From the NCBI RefSeq assembly GCF_035581345.1, contig NZ_CP141608.1, positions 4,184,501 through 4,248,500 on the forward strand: a stretch of DNA of 64,000 nt, in the 5' to 3' direction. Below the pieces are notes generated by a model, which was not told the origin of the DNA, made no database searches, and was given only the letters and a program-made list of their open reading frames with translations. The translations under genes and the position numbers were made by a program. This document shows positions 48,372 through 58,600 of the stretch, piece after piece. The stretch is from Pseudomonas sp. JQ170C. Its GTDB lineage: Bacteria; Pseudomonadota; Gammaproteobacteria; Pseudomonadales; Pseudomonadaceae. How positions within the stretch are numbered: the first letter of the stretch is position 1; each line of letters starts with the position of its first letter.

Positions 48372-48608
48372 TCACTGCAAAAAGGCCACCACTTGCTCGG
48401 CATCGAACGGCCAGTTCAACTCGGCCCCGGTGTCGCAGCGGCGCAACACCGGAATCCGCAGACCATAGCGTTCGACCTGAGTCTCGTCATCGGCAATGTC
48501 GACCAGTTCGACCAGCAGGCCGTGCTCGACAAAGGGCATCAACACGGCTTCGGCCACTTCACACAGGTGGCAACCGAGGGTACCGAACAATTGGCATTCA
48601 GGAGGCAT
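48372..48608 (-). CDS. Glutaredoxin-like (DUF836) protein
   Basis: A 78-aa thioredoxin-fold protein. The redox pair C13-x2-C16 is in FGTLGCHLCEVAEAVL, followed by VELVDIADD and the cis-Pro region YGLRIPVL. This DUF836/glutaredoxin-2-like group has no proven partner. It starts within an intergenic region divergent from the antiporter gene. Confidence 0.88.
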   Translation of the reverse strand: MPPECQLFGTLGCHLCEVAEAVLMPFVEHGLLVELVDIADDETQVERYGLRIPVLRRCDTGAELNWPFDAEQVVAFLQ

Positions 48609-48785
48609 CTACAGGTACCGGCAAGAGTTACAAAGAGTCATCATTCTAGGTCCGCTGCCCATGACCGTCGAGCGGAAGGCCGCGCCCCTGACTGACATGC
48701 GGTCCCCTGATCCAGGTCAGCGCCCGAACAGCGACTATTGTTCAGACTTACTGGTTTTTCGCCGCTTTCCTACATGGAGTGTTTT

Positions 48786-50744
48786 GTGTTCGCCAACCTG
48801 TTAATCATCCTGGCCTCGTCACTGGTCGTCATCGCCTTCTTCAGACGACTGAAATTGCCCCCGGTACTGGGTTACCTGTGCGTCGGCCTGTTTGTCGGCC
48901 CCACCGCCCTGAACTGGGTCAACGAAAGCGAAGAGCTGCCGGACCTTGCGGAAATGGGCGTGGTGTTCCTGCTGTTTTCCCTGGGTCTTGAGTTCTCCCT
49001 GTCGAAAATGCTCGCCCTGCGCAACGTCGTATTTGGCCTGGGCAGCTTGCAGGTAGTCTGTTCGGCGGTCCTGCTGGCCGGCCTGCTGACCTTGCTGGGC
49101 ATGCCGACAAACGCTGCGCTGATGCTGGGTGCCGGGCTTGCGTTGTCGTCCACCGCCATCGTCAGCAAGGAATTGACCAGCCTCGGCGAGATTTTCAGCA
49201 GCCACGGCCAGAACGCCATCGGCGTGCTGCTGTTCCAGGATGTGGTGGCCGTCTTGCTGCTGACGCTGGTGCCGGTGTTTGCCGGCGAAGGCGGCCAGGC
49301 CTGGTACTGGGCGCTGCCGCTGACCCTGGCAAAGACCGTGGTGCTGTTCATCGGTCTGCTGCTGGCCAGTCGCTGGCTGCTGCCCCGGCTGTTCCATGAA
49401 GTGGCCAGCTCCCATTCGGCGGAGCTGTTCGTGCTGTTGGCGCTGGTCATTGTGCTGCTGACCGCCTGGCTGACCCACCTGCTCGGCCTGTCCCCTGCCC
49501 TGGGTGCGTTCCTGGCCGGCATGTTGCTGGGCGAAAGCAACTATCGCCACCAGATCGAAGCGGATATCCGCCCGTTCCGCGACATCTTGCTGGGCTTGTT
49601 CTTCGTCAGTATCGGCATGCTGATCGACCTGCAACTGTTCGCCACTCACGGCCTGGAAATCCTCGGCCTGACGCTCGGCCTGCTGCTGATCAAAGGTATC
49701 GTGGTGGCAGCACTGGTCCGCCTACGCGGCAGCGATGCAGAGACGGCCTGGCGTAGCGGCCTGGCCCTGGCCCAGGGCGGTGAATTCTGTTTCGCCCTGA
49801 TGGCGCAGATGCAGCAAACCCATCTGTTGCCCGAAGCCATCGGTAACCTGTTGCTGGCGGCCACGTTCTGCTCCATGGTCGTGACGCCCCTGATGCTGCG
49901 CGCCGCGCCTGGCATTGCTGCCCGCCTGCACCGCAAACCGAACCAGGAAGTCCACCTGGAAGAAATCGAGGCCCAGAGCGCCTCGATGAGTGGCCACGTA
50001 CTGATCTGCGGTTACGGTCGTGTCGGCCAGTCGATCGGTCGTTTCCTGCGCCGGGAAGATATCCCTTTCATCGCCCTGGATGACGACCCTGTGCGCGTCC
50101 AGGAAGCGGCGGCCGGCGAAAACTGTGTGCATTACGGCGACTCGCGCCGGGGCGAACTGCTCAGTGCCATCGGCCTTGAGCGCGCGCGCTTGCTGGTGAT
50201 CGCCGTGGACAAGACCGATATCGCCATGAGCGTGCTCAAGACGGCGCGAGAGCGTCATCCCCAGGTGCAGATCCTGGTCCGCACGCGCGACGACAGTCAG
50301 CGCGAAGAGCTGCGTGCCGCCGGAGCGACCGCCGTTGTGCCAGAGCTGCTCGAATCGAGCCTGATGCTGGCCTCCCATGCACTGGTGATGCTCGGCCTGC
50401 CCATGGAGCATGTCCAGCAGCGCATCGACGAGGTGCGCCAGACCCGCTATCGCATGCTCCAGGCCTTCTACCACGGCGCCCAGACCAGCCCGGTGGACAG
50501 CGAAGGCCAGCCCAAGACCATGATGCACGCGGTCAACCTCGGTGCCGACGCTTACGCCTGTGGGCGCGCCCTGACCGAGCTTGACCTGGAGAACCTGGGC
50601 GTCGAACTGCAAGCGGTGCAACGCAATGGCGAGGAGCTGGCCGTGAATGCTGGCACTTGCCTGCACGCGGGCGATGCAGTGTTGCTCAGCGGCCCGCTGT
50701 CGGCCCTTGAAGCATGCGAGGCACGACTGGTCGCGGGACGCTGA
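48786..50744 (+). CDS. CPA2-type monovalent cation:proton antiporter (KefB-like)
   Basis: A 652-aa transporter. Twelve to thirteen membrane helices (Na_H_Exchanger domain; LSSTAIVSKEL and LGAFLAGMLLGESNY are typical) are followed by a cytoplasmic TrkA-N nucleotide-binding domain (VLICGYGRVGQSIGRFL) and a TrkA-C domain at the C terminus. Similar proteins (KefB/KefC, RosB) exchange K+ or Na+ for H+. A GTG start at 48786 is chosen because GGAG lies 6 bases upstream; the in-frame ATG at 48774 has no ribosome site. A palindrome GAACA-N8-TGTTC (48726-48743) lies upstream. No KefF/KefG ancillary gene is nearby. Confidence 0.92.
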   Translation: MFANLLIILASSLVVIAFFRRLKLPPVLGYLCVGLFVGPTALNWVNESEELPDLAEMGVVFLLFSLGLEFSLSKMLALRNVVFGLGSLQVVCSAVLLAGLLTLLGMPTNAALMLGAGLALSSTAIVSKELTSLGEIFSSHGQNAIGVLLFQDVVAVLLLTLVPVFAGEGGQAWYWALPLTLAKTVVLFIGLLLASRWLLPRLFHEVASSHSAELFVLLALVIVLLTAWLTHLLGLSPALGAFLAGMLLGESNYRHQIEADIRPFRDILLGLFFVSIGMLIDLQLFATHGLEILGLTLGLLLIKGIVVAALVRLRGSDAETAWRSGLALAQGGEFCFALMAQMQQTHLLPEAIGNLLLAATFCSMVVTPLMLRAAPGIAARLHRKPNQEVHLEEIEAQSASMSGHVLICGYGRVGQSIGRFLRREDIPFIALDDDPVRVQEAAAGENCVHYGDSRRGELLSAIGLERARLLVIAVDKTDIAMSVLKTARERHPQVQILVRTRDDSQREELRAAGATAVVPELLESSLMLASHALVMLGLPMEHVQQRIDEVRQTRYRMLQAFYHGAQTSPVDSEGQPKTMMHAVNLGADAYACGRALTELDLENLGVELQAVQRNGEELAVNAGTCLHAGDAVLLSGPLSALEACEARLVAGR

Positions 50745-50750
50745 GGCGGA

Positions 50751-51959
50751 TCATTCCTGGTTGGTGGCGCCGATCTTGTGAATCGACAGGTCGGCGCCGT
50801 AGTACTCCTGCTCCTGGCTCAGGCGCAGGCCATGCACCGCCTTGATCGCACCATACACGGCGAAGCCACCGAGCAGCGCCACCACGACCCCGGCCAGGCT
50901 GCCGATCAACTGGCTTACCAGGCTAACGCCCCCCAGGCCGCCCAGCGCTGTCTGGCCAAAGACCCCGCAAGCGATGCCACCCCACACACCGCACACGCCG
51001 TGCAGCGGCCAGACGCCCAGCACATCGTCGATCTTCCAAGTGTTCTGCGCCGCCGTAAAGCACCACACAAACAGCCCGCCGGCGATCGCGCCGGTGGCCA
51101 GGGCACCCACCGGGTGCATCAGGTCCGAACCCGCACATACCGCGACCAAGCCGGCCAACGGCCCGTTATGCAGAAAGCCCGGGTCATTGCGCCCCACCAG
51201 CAAGGCCGTGACGGTGCCACCGACCATGGCCATCAAGGAATTGACCGCGACCAGGCCACTGACCCCTTGCAGCGTCTGGGCACTCATGACGTTGAAGCCG
51301 AACCAGCCGACAATCAGGATCCACGACCCCAGCGCCAGAAACGGAATATTCGAAGGGGCAAAGGCCACCAACCTCCCATCCCGGTAGCGACCATTGCGCG
51401 GACCGAGCAACAGTACCGCCGCCAGCGCCAGCCAACCGCCCATGGCATGCACCACCACGGAGCCTGCGAAGTCGTGGAAGCCTGCGCCGAACTGCGCTTG
51501 CAGCCAGGCTTGCAGCCCAAAATTGCCGTTCCAGACGATACCTTCAAAAAACGGATAGACGAACGCGACGATCAGCACCGTGGCGCACAATTGCGGCGCA
51601 AAGCGTGCCCGTTCGGCGATACCGCCGGAAATGATCGCCGGAATCGCGGCGGCAAAGGTGAGCAGGAAAAAGAACTTCACCAGGCTGTAGCCGTGCTCAC
51701 TGCTCAACACAGCCGCCGGCTGCAAGAAACTAACGCCGTAGGAAATCCAGTAACCCACAAAGAAGTAAGCCAGGGTCGAAACCGCGAAATCGCTGAGAAT
51801 CTTGCACAGGGCATTGACCTGGTTCTTGTGCCGCACGGTGCCCACTTCAAGGAAGGCAAACCCGGCATGCATCGCCAGGACCATGACAGCACCCAGCAGA
51901 ATGAACAGTGTGTTGGAGCCGTGAACGAGTGTGTTCACTGCACTTTGCAGGTTATCCAT
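50751..51959 (-). CDS. Ammonium transporter, Amt family
   Basis: A 402-aa channel with eleven membrane helices. Family blocks: HAGFAFLEVGTVRHKN, GFHDFAGSVVVHAMGGWLALAA (first of the twin histidines), GWFGFNVMSA and WPLHGVCGVWGGIACGVFG (second His), and the C-terminal tail with YGADLSIHKIG. It lacks the cleavable signal of AmtB and is not accompanied by glnK, so it differs from the main amtB-glnK operon. Transports ammonium/ammonia. ATG at 51959. It ends 6 bases from the antiporter stop, in convergent orientation. Confidence 0.92.
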   Translation of the reverse strand: MDNLQSAVNTLVHGSNTLFILLGAVMVLAMHAGFAFLEVGTVRHKNQVNALCKILSDFAVSTLAYFFVGYWISYGVSFLQPAAVLSSEHGYSLVKFFFLLTFAAAIPAIISGGIAERARFAPQLCATVLIVAFVYPFFEGIVWNGNFGLQAWLQAQFGAGFHDFAGSVVVHAMGGWLALAAVLLLGPRNGRYRDGRLVAFAPSNIPFLALGSWILIVGWFGFNVMSAQTLQGVSGLVAVNSLMAMVGGTVTALLVGRNDPGFLHNGPLAGLVAVCAGSDLMHPVGALATGAIAGGLFVWCFTAAQNTWKIDDVLGVWPLHGVCGVWGGIACGVFGQTALGGLGGVSLVSQLIGSLAGVVVALLGGFAVYGAIKAVHGLRLSQEQEYYGADLSIHKIGATNQE

Positions 51960-52261
51960 AAAGTCGGCAGGCCTCTCAAAAAGAGCACCAAGACAGCGCG
52001 GGACAACTCCTTTTTGCACCAGCCTGGATCACATGAAAGCCACCTCCTTGGCCGATCCTGCTGATAAGTGGAGTTTTTCCTTGGGTTTGTCGTGGATTGG
52101 TTTAAGGTTTAAAGGCCCGGTTACCTCCGTGCGCCCGGATTCGGCGCAGGCACCGGACCCGGCGCACCAATCCACAGCAAAAGCTGTACCAGCGTTTTGA
52201 ACTGAACCTTCGCAAGCGCCCATTACTCGAAATAGCCACACACACCGTTAGGGAGAGCCCC
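51960..52261 (-). other. 302-base region ahead of the Amt gene
   Basis: Divergent spacer between amt and the DUF883 gene. On the amt strand it carries a perfect Shine-Dalgarno AAGGAGGTG (52050-52042) placed before an ATG whose next codon is TGA (52034-52029), a start-stop pair. No ordinary gene is supported. Confidence 0.45.
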
Positions 52262-52576
52262 ATGGCCAGCAAATCGGCAAAGACTGCTCAAGACATATTG
52301 ATGGCTGACTTCCAGGCCCTGGTTCGCGACACCGAAAAGCTGCTGGAGCACACCGCCACCTTGGCAGGTGACCAGGCTGACGAGTTGCGCGGCCAGATCC
52401 ATGAGAGCCTGCTGCGTGCCAGGGAAACCCTGCAACAGACCCAGGACTCGGTACGTGAACGCGGCGAAGCGGCCCTGACAGCGACCGAGGACTACGTCCA
52501 GAGCAACCCCTGGCAATCCATCGGCATCGCCGCCGGGGTCGGCTTTCTGATCGGCCTGCTTGCCAGCCGTCGTTGA
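52262..52576 (+). CDS. DUF883 family protein (ElaB/YqjD-like)
   Basis: A 104-aa protein with a long amphipathic helix (LMADFQALVRDTEKLLEHTATLAGDQADELR) and a C-terminal membrane anchor with glycine zipper (IGIAAGVGFLIGLLASRR) preceded by NPWQS. ElaB and YqjD of E. coli bind stationary-phase ribosomes at the inner membrane. Start ATG after GGGAGAG. First gene of a three-gene cluster before dgt. Confidence 0.9.
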   Translation: MASKSAKTAQDILMADFQALVRDTEKLLEHTATLAGDQADELRGQIHESLLRARETLQQTQDSVRERGEAALTATEDYVQSNPWQSIGIAAGVGFLIGLLASRR

Positions 52577-52586
52577 GGTCCGGGCT

Positions 52587-52964
52587 ATGGAAAGCGAATC
52601 GAACAGCACCACCGGGGCATCCAGCAAGCGTCTAGGCGCAGCCGTGCTTGGCTTGTTGCATGGCCACGTCGAGCTGTTTGGCATCGAACTGCAGGAGCAG
52701 AAAGCCCGCACCCTGAGCCTGCTGCTCTTCGCCGGGCTGGCCCTGGTGTTCGCCCTGCTGCTGTTGGTCGCCCTCTCGGCCCTGGTGCTGGTGCTGCTGT
52801 GGGACAGCTATCGCCTGGCCGGCGTCATCGGCCTGTGCGTGTTCTACGGGGTAGCGGCCCTGTACTGTGGTTTGCGCTTAAAAGCTGCGGTGTTCGATGA
52901 GTCATCGCCCTTCAGCTCGACCCTCGAAGAACTCGCCAAGGACCGGGAGCGCCTGTTGCCATGA
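52587..52964 (+). CDS. YqjE/phage-holin-like membrane protein
   Basis: A 125-aa protein with two membrane helices (LLLFAGLALVFALLLLVALSALVLVLLW, LAGVIGLCVFYGVAALYCGLRL) and charged ends. It fits the YqjE (phage holin family DUF) pattern, encoded with yqjD in many bacteria. ATG at 52587 follows GAGG. Its stop overlaps the next start as ATGA. The function in relation to YqjD is not known. Confidence 0.85.
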   Translation: MESESNSTTGASSKRLGAAVLGLLHGHVELFGIELQEQKARTLSLLLFAGLALVFALLLLVALSALVLVLLWDSYRLAGVIGLCVFYGVAALYCGLRLKAAVFDESSPFSSTLEELAKDRERLLP

Positions 52965-53293
52965 GCCTGCCTGAACTACCCAACACCACCAACCGCCGCG
53001 AACTGCGCAAGGCCCTGGTGCGACTGCGCCTGGAGATGCATCGCCAGGAAATCCGCCATGAGTCCGGGCAGTTGCTCAACCCACTGACTCGGCTGCGCGT
53101 CATGGGCGACAGCCTGCAGGGCGGGCTGGGCATCAAGCACGCGCCGTTGTGGGGTATCGGCGCCGTGGTGGTGCTGGGATTCCTGACTGGCAAAGGGGCC
53201 AGGGGCGGTGGCGTGAGCCGCTTGATCCGCCTGGGCACCAGCCTGATCCCGCTGCTCAAGCTGGCCCTGCAGGGTGCTGCCAGCAAGCGCTGA
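52961..53293 (+). CDS. YqjK-like membrane-associated protein
   Basis: A 110-aa protein. A basic helical N-terminal part (RELRKALVRLRLEMHRQEIRHESGQLLNPLTRLR) is followed by one hydrophobic segment (WGIGAVVVLGFLTG) and an Ala/Leu-rich tail. It overlaps the YqjE-like gene by 4 bases, so it completes a yqjD-yqjE-yqjK style cluster. The YqjK name rests on position and general character; sequence homology is weak. Confidence 0.75.
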   Translation: MSLPELPNTTNRRELRKALVRLRLEMHRQEIRHESGQLLNPLTRLRVMGDSLQGGLGIKHAPLWGIGAVVVLGFLTGKGARGGGVSRLIRLGTSLIPLLKLALQGAASKR

Positions 53294-53371
53294 AGGCCAA
53301 GCACGCCAGGACTTGCAGAGACAGGCCCCACACGGGAAGCTAGGGGCCTGCATCTATCTGGAGTACAGGCC

Positions 53372-54703
53372 TTGGATTGGCAAACCCTGCTCACCCGCGA
53401 ACGTCTCGGCAAGACCCTGCACAGCCCCGAAGAGCTGGGCCGCAGCCCCTTCCACAAAGACCATGACCGGATCATTTTTTCCGGCGCCTTCCGCCGCCTG
53501 GGACGCAAGACTCAGGTACACCCGGTATCGAGCAACGATCATATCCATACCCGACTGACCCACTCGCTGGAAGTCAGCTGCGTCGGTCGCTCCCTCGGCA
53601 TGCGCGTGGGTGAAACCCTGCGTGATCGACTGCCGCAATGGTGCGAGCCCAGTGACCTGGGCATGGTGGTGCAATCTGCCTGTCTTGCACACGACATCGG
53701 TAATCCGCCCTTCGGCCACTCTGGCGAAGACGCCATCCGCCATTGGTTCCAGCAGGCCGCAGGACGTGGCTGGCTGGATGCAATGAGCGAGGCCGAACGC
53801 GGCGACTTTCTCAACTTCGAAGGCAATGCCCAGGGCTTTCGTGTACTCACCCAACTGGAATACCACCAGTTCGATGGCGGTACACGCCTGACCTACGCCA
53901 CCCTGGGCACGTACCTCAAGTACCCCTGGACCGCTCGCCACGCCGACGCGCTGGGCTACAAGAAGCACAAATTCGGCTGCTATCAGAGCGAGCTGCCGCT
54001 GCTCGAACAGATCGCCCGTAAACTCGGTTTGCCCCAGCTGGAAGAACAGCGCTGGGCAAGGCACCCCCTGGTGTACCTGATGGAGGCTGCCGACGATATC
54101 TGTTACGCCCTGATTGACCTGGAAGACGGCCTGGAAATGGACCTGCTTGACTATCCGGAGGTTGAGTCGCTGTTACTGAGCCTGGTCGGTGACGATCTGC
54201 CCGAGACCTATCGTCAATTGGGCCCGCAGGACTCACGTCGACGCAAATTGGCGATTCTGCGCGGCAAAGCCATCGAGCACCTGACCAACGCCGCCGCCCG
54301 CGCATTCGTCGAGCAACAGGACGCCCTGCTGTCGGGGCAGTTGCACGGCGACCTGGTGGAACATATGCATGGGCCGGCCAAGCGTTGTGTACTGCAGGCC
54401 AAAGACATGGCACGCAAAAAGATTTTCCAGGACAAACGCAAGACACTCCACGAAATCGGTGCCTACACCACCCTCGAGATACTGCTCAACGCCTTCTGTG
54501 GCGCAGCGCTTGAACAACACGGAGGACGAACGCCTTCGTTCAAGAGCCGGCGCATCCTTGATCTGCTGGGCAACAATGCGCCAGACCCTACAGCCTCGCT
54601 ACACACTTCGTTCTTGCGCATGATCGACTTTATTGCCGGAATGACCGACAGCTATGCCAGTGAAATGGCGCGAGAAATGACGGGGCGCTCAAGCCCGGTC
54701 TGA
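53372..54703 (+). CDS. dgt: Deoxyguanosinetriphosphate triphosphohydrolase-like protein
   Basis: A 443-aa HD-domain enzyme hydrolysing dNTPs to deoxynucleoside and triphosphate. The metal ligands are in [14 protein letters not shown] (His) and [15 protein letters not shown] (His-Asp), with [14 protein letters not shown] supplying another Asp. The first codon is TTG (TTGGATTGGCAAACC), with GGAG 9 bases upstream and no other in-frame start nearby; the protein then begins [22 protein letters not shown] as in relatives. Length is family-typical. It follows the yqj-like cluster by 78 bases. Confidence 0.93.
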   Translation: MDWQTLLTRERLGKTLHSPEELGRSPFHKDHDRIIFSGAFRRLGRKTQVHPVSSNDHIHTRLTHSLEVSCVGRSLGMRVGETLRDRLPQWCEPSDLGMVVQSACLAHDIGNPPFGHSGEDAIRHWFQQAAGRGWLDAMSEAERGDFLNFEGNAQGFRVLTQLEYHQFDGGTRLTYATLGTYLKYPWTARHADALGYKKHKFGCYQSELPLLEQIARKLGLPQLEEQRWARHPLVYLMEAADDICYALIDLEDGLEMDLLDYPEVESLLLSLVGDDLPETYRQLGPQDSRRRKLAILRGKAIEHLTNAAARAFVEQQDALLSGQLHGDLVEHMHGPAKRCVLQAKDMARKKIFQDKRKTLHEIGAYTTLEILLNAFCGAALEQHGGRTPSFKSRRILDLLGNNAPDPTASLHTSFLRMIDFIAGMTDSYASEMAREMTGRSSPV

Positions 54704-55009
54704 AAGAGTGAGGTGAACGGCCAGGAGGTGCGAGTGCGACAGTGCCCGAACACCTGGCCAGCGACTCAATTGAAGTAAATTAAACGCGAACGCTCCGACG
54801 CGTTTAAACACACAGTGCATTTAGCAATACCCCGTTACCAATATCCGGATTGACATTAGTGTATTCCGAGAAGACTTGTAATCCATAACTGCTATTTAAG
54901 TAAGACTTTTCCCATTAAGGCTATATCCACCCTTCCCTTCATGTGCGCTCTCCTATAACTGCGTTATGGTGCAAACCTTACCCATGGCACATTAACTGGA
55001 AAGTTCAAC
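54704..55009 (+). other. 306-base A+T-rich region before the response regulator gene
   Basis: A probable dgt terminator (below) is followed by an A+T-rich stretch (54808-55009) that should contain the promoter of the phosphorelay operon; a TATAAC at 54954-54959 may be its -10. No gene is supported. Confidence 0.5.
54780..54807 (+). terminator. Stem-loop after dgt
   Basis: TTAAACGCG (54780-54788) pairs perfectly with CGCGTTTAA (54799-54807). The T tract is short. Confidence 0.5.
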
Positions 55010-55633
55010 ATGCACTCAGTTTTCATTGTCGACGATCACCCGGTCATTCGCCTGGCGGTACGAATGCTCTTGGAGAATGAAGGCTACCGCGTTGTCGGAG
55101 AGTCGGATAACGGCGTGGACGCCATGCAGATGGCCCGCGAATGCCTGCCAGACTTGATCATCCTCGATATCAGCATCCCAAGGCTGGATGGCCTTGAGGT
55201 GCTGTCGCGCTTTCACTCCATGGCCGTACCCCTGAAAATCCTGGTACTCACCGCACAATCTCCCGCACTCTTCGCTATTCGCTGCATGCATTCCGGTGCC
55301 GCCGGCTATGTGTGCAAACAAGAAGACCTGAGCGAGTTACTCAGTGCAATTAAGGCGGTACTGTCCGGCTACAACTATTTCCCGAGCCAGGCAATCAACC
55401 AGCACCCAGGCAACAACGACCCGCACGAACTGGAACTGTTCAAGCACATCAATGATCGGGAATTGATGGTATTGCAACTTTTTGCCCAAGGCAGAAACAA
55501 TAAAGAAATTGCCCAGGGCATGTTCCTCAGCAACAAGACCGTCAGCACTTACAAAAAACGCCTGATGCAAAAACTCAAGGCCAATTCGTTGGTGGAACTC
55601 ATTGAAATGGCCAAACGCAACTCCCTGGTTTGA
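55010..55633 (+). CDS. BvgA/RocA-type response regulator
   Basis: A 207-aa LuxR-class regulator. The receiver has D53 in IILDISIPRLDG, and the DNA-binding domain is NDRELMVLQLFAQGRNNKEIAQGMFLSNKTVSTYKKRLMQKL. It precedes a hybrid kinase by 8 bases, the arrangement of BvgA-BvgS and RocA1-RocS1. No ribosome-site ambiguity; the ATG is the first in the frame. It would control targets elsewhere in response to the kinase. Confidence 0.92.
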   Translation: MHSVFIVDDHPVIRLAVRMLLENEGYRVVGESDNGVDAMQMARECLPDLIILDISIPRLDGLEVLSRFHSMAVPLKILVLTAQSPALFAIRCMHSGAAGYVCKQEDLSELLSAIKAVLSGYNYFPSQAINQHPGNNDPHELELFKHINDRELMVLQLFAQGRNNKEIAQGMFLSNKTVSTYKKRLMQKLKANSLVELIEMAKRNSLV

Positions 55634-55641
55634 GGCGGGCC

Positions 55642-58600
55642 ATGCGAAGTTGCAGACTTTCACGTTGTCTGTTGAGCGTACTGGCCAGCCTGTTGATGGG
55701 GTTGGCGGTACACGCAGATGAAACCCAACCCGTTTCATACAACTTGCTCAGCCGTACCCCCCCGGTTCCTTTTTCCCTTGCCCTGGACGCTGCGCAACGG
55801 CAGTGGATCAACCAGAAGGAGGCCCTGGTACTGGGCACATCGGCGCCGGACTACCCCCCTTTCGACATGACCGCCAGTGGCCGTGACTACGAGGGGCTGA
55901 CCGCCGATTATGCCGGGATCCTGAGCAGCACACTGGGCCTGCCGATCCGCGTGCGGCGCTTTGCCAATCGCCAGGAGGCGGTACGAGCCCTGGTCCAGGG
56001 CAAGATCGACCTGCTCGGCAGCGCCAATGGCTTTGAAGCTGCCACCCCCGGCGTAGTGCTTTCCAGGCCTTATGCCGTGGACCAACCGGTACTGGTCACC
56101 CGAGAGGACGAAAACCGTCCCCTCGATACCGGCCTGGCCAACTTGCGCTTGAGCATGGTCTACCACTACCTGCCACTGAACGAAATACGGGCCAATTACC
56201 CCGAAGCGAGGATCCAGACCTACCCTTCCTACCAGAACGCCCTCAATGCCGTCGCCTTCGACCAGGCCGATGTCTTTCTCGGTGACACCATCTCCACGCA
56301 CTACATGATCAACCAGGGCCATCTTCAGAACGTCAAGATGGCCAATTTCGGCAAACATGAGCCCGAAGGATTCAGTTTCGCCGTGCAGCAGAACAATCAC
56401 GAACTGCTGAAGTTGATCAACGCGACCCTCGAGAACGTCTCCAGCAATACCCGCGAAGCCATCTTCAAGCGCTGGAGCGTTGGCAGCGATGTGCTGTTGA
56501 CCGATCGCAAACTGCAGCTCTCGCTGTGCGAAGAGCGCTGGTTGAGCAAACACCCGGTGGTGCGCGTCGTGGTCAACGAAACCGCAGCACCCCTTACCTT
56601 CTTCGACAGCAATGGCAACTTTCGGGGTATCGCTGCCGACTTGCTTGAACTGATCCGCCTGCGTACCGGCTTGCGCTTCGAGGTCCAGCGCGCTTCAGGT
56701 GTCAGTGACATGATCGAACGCCTGAACAACAACCAGGCCGATGTCATCGCTGCCATCGCCCCAAATACCCACGCAAGCAACCTGACCATCAGCCGCCCCT
56801 ACCTGGAAAACTCCTATGTCATGATGACCCGCCAAGGCCCGGACCAACCGGGTTCTGTCGCACAGTTGAAAAACCGGCGCGTCGCCCTGGTGCGCGGCAG
56901 TTCCCTGGCTGAAACCCTGTACAAGCAGGCGCCCGGTGTCCAGTTGGTAGAAACGGAAAGCACCAACAACGCCGTCTCCCTCCTCACCAATGGACACGTG
57001 GATGCCGTGGTCACCGCCCTGATCACAGCCAATTTCAGCCTGGCGTCCCATCCGGGGTTGACCATTCGCGCAACCGTCGGCGCCGAGCCTGCAACCTTTT
57101 CCATGGCCACGGCAGGCACCGTGCCGGAGCTGGCCTCGATCCTGGACAAGGCGCTGCTGAGCATCGCGCCGGAGGAACTGGGGGTCATCAATTCCCGCTG
57201 GCGGGGCTATCGCACCGAGACCGATGCCTATTGGCACAAGTACCAGAACCTGATCCTCCAGGTCATCCTGTGCACCAGCCTGCTGCTGCTCATATCGCTG
57301 GCCTGGAACGCCCGCATGCGTCGACAGATCAAGCAACGCAAAGCGGTCGAACGCGCCTTGAGCGATCAGCTTGAGTTCATGCGCGCACTGCTGAACGGAA
57401 CGCCGCACCCCATGTATGTACGTGATCGCGAAGGGATGTTGCAAAGTTGCAACGACAGTTACCTGGAAGCGGTCGAGCTGCAGCTGGACGAGGTTCTGGG
57501 CAAAGGCATCGAGGACGGGGTGTTGAGCGACTTCAACTTTGCCGGCCAGATGCAGAGTGACTACCAGAAAGTGATCAACGAAGGCGTCCCGCTGATTGTT
57601 GATCGCCCCTTGCTGCTCAAAGGCAAGGAGCTGACCATCTACCACTGGATCCTGCCGTACCGGGACTCACTGGGAGAAGTGCAAGGCATCATCGGTGGTT
57701 GGATCGATATCAGCGAACGGCGCCAACTGGTCCAGGACCTGCGCCTGGCCAAACAGCAGGCCGATGATGCCAACCGGGCCAAGAGTACCTTCCTGGCCAC
57801 CATCAGCCATGAGATCCGCACGCCGATGAACGCCATCCTCGGCATGCTCGAACTGACCCTTGAGAAAGCAGGCCAGGGGCACCTGGATCGCTCGGCCGTC
57901 GAAGTGGCCTACAACTCGGCCAAAGACCTGCTGGCGCTGATCGGCGACATTCTCGACATTGCCCGGATCGAGGCCGGGCACCTGACCCTGGCGCCGGAGC
58001 AGGTCAACCTGGTCGATCTGGTGGAGTCGGTTGGCCGGGTGTTCGATGGTGTGGCACGGCAAAAAAACATACGCCTGCTGCTCGAAATCGCCCCCGCCGC
58101 CCACTGCAACGTGCTGCTGGACCCTCTGCGCTTCAAGCAGATCCTGTCGAACCTGGTCAGTAACGCCATCAAATTCACCGAACAAGGCCAGGTCATCATG
58201 GATCTGGCCCTGGAAACAGACAATGCGTCAGGTGCCCAGCGCCTGGAGCTCACCGTGCAGGACAGCGGCATCGGTATTCGTGAGCAGGATCAACACCGCC
58301 TCTTCCTGCCGTTCGCCCAAGCTGATCCTGATAGCGAGCTGGCACGTAGCGGTACGGGCCTGGGCCTGGCAATCAGCCGCGACCTTTGCCACATCATGGG
58401 GGGGAGCCTGACCTTACACAGTGTCTACGGTGAAGGCACCCGTGCGCATATCAGCATTCCGTTGAACGGTACGGCCAGCGATCCCGATACACCGGCACCC
58501 GATCCCGAGCCTTGCGCCGCGGTCTCCGGGCTGAAGGTCCTGGTCGTCGATGATCATCCCGCCAATCTCTTGCTGATAACCCAGCAGTTGAACTACCTGG

